Translations under genes and position numbers: made by a program
Part shown: positions 7,023-7,097 of the stretch, one piece after another
Layout of the letters: every line of letters begins with the position of its first letter
Numbering within the stretch: position 1 is the stretch's first letter
Source: Candidatus Nomurabacteria bacterium
GTDB taxonomy: Bacteria > Patescibacteriota > Minisyncoccia > Phycocordibacterales > UBA9973
Assembly: GCA_943359425.1 (NCBI GenBank)
Contig: CALRHN010000032.1
Coordinates: 1 to 7,097 of the forward strand
Direction: 5' to 3'
DNA length: 7,097 nt
The notes under the pieces: generated by a model
Databases searched by the model: none
Told to the model about the DNA's origin: nothing
The model's input: the letters and a program-made list of their open reading frames with translations, nothing else

Positions 7023-7050
7023 TTGACGCCCGATTGGCTCGTGCTACACT
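7023..7050 (+). promoter_or_regulatory. Sigma-70-type promoter with extended -10 for the next gene
   Basis: TTGACG (7023-7028) is a near-perfect -35. A spacer of 16 nt leads to TACACT (7045-7050), preceded by TG at 7042-7043, so the -10 is also extended. The start should fall near 7056-7058, only about 2-4 nt before the ATG at 7060, which would make a nearly leaderless transcript. It marks the end of the secDF unit and the start of a new transcription unit. Confidence 0.65.
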
Positions 7051-7059
7051 ATATATCGT

Positions 7060-7097
7060 ATGTCGCACACGCATAACTTCTTGAACAAATATACCGC
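7060..7097 (+). CDS. Start of an unidentified gene (partial)
   Basis: ATG 7060 opens a frame, M-S-H-T-H-N-F-L-N-K-Y-T, that runs off the window end after 12 complete codons. It is supported mainly by the strong promoter just upstream. Too little is visible to name a family. There is no ribosome binding site and almost no room for one if the promoter call is right, so initiation would be leaderless. Confidence 0.5.
   Translation, partial: MSHTHNFLNKYT

Overview
The window looks like part of a Patescibacteria (Candidate Phyla Radiation, probably Parcubacteria-like) chromosome. The signs are a self-splicing intron inside the 23S rRNA gene, small versions of standard proteins, a membrane-anchored protein with a Cys-rich motif of a type I associate with this group, and no canonical Shine-Dalgarno sequence in front of any start codon. 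The lineage is an inference; nothing in the window proves it. All genes are on the + strand.

Positions 1-1306 are the end of an rRNA operon. Positions 1-246 are the 3' part of a group I intron whose core (P2, P2.1, P3, P4, P5, P6, P7, P8, P9) can be drawn helix by helix. It ends at G246, directly before the 23S exon that begins at the equivalent of E. coli C2594, so the insertion site is L2593, the same site as the Chlamydomonas chloroplast intron that encodes I-CreI. The 23S 3' exon (to about 538) carries the sarcin-ricin loop. An unusually long spacer of about 500 nt follows, then a 5S rRNA in a long precursor stem. The last 30 nt of the 5S region are repeated 82 nt downstream. A hairpin terminator and an extended -10 promoter lie close together before the first protein gene.

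Positions 1344-7007 hold six tightly packed protein genes: a membrane-anchored extracytoplasmic protein of unknown function, a RodA/FtsW SEDS glycosyltransferase, FolD, a PAP2-family phosphatase, SecD and SecF. Gaps are 5, 43, 1, 1 and 13 nt, which suggests one operon. RodA polymerises lipid II and releases undecaprenyl diphosphate; the PAP2 protein could recycle that carrier. SecD and SecF form the accessory complex that helps the Sec channel export proteins. FolD is the cytoplasmic outlier and makes one-carbon folates. After secF, a good -35/extended -10 promoter sits so close to the next ATG (7060) that its transcript would be nearly leaderless.

I found no convincing new multi-gene system. 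The most unusual parts are the intron, the long 23S-5S spacer, the duplicated 5S tail and the consistent absence of Shine-Dalgarno sequences.
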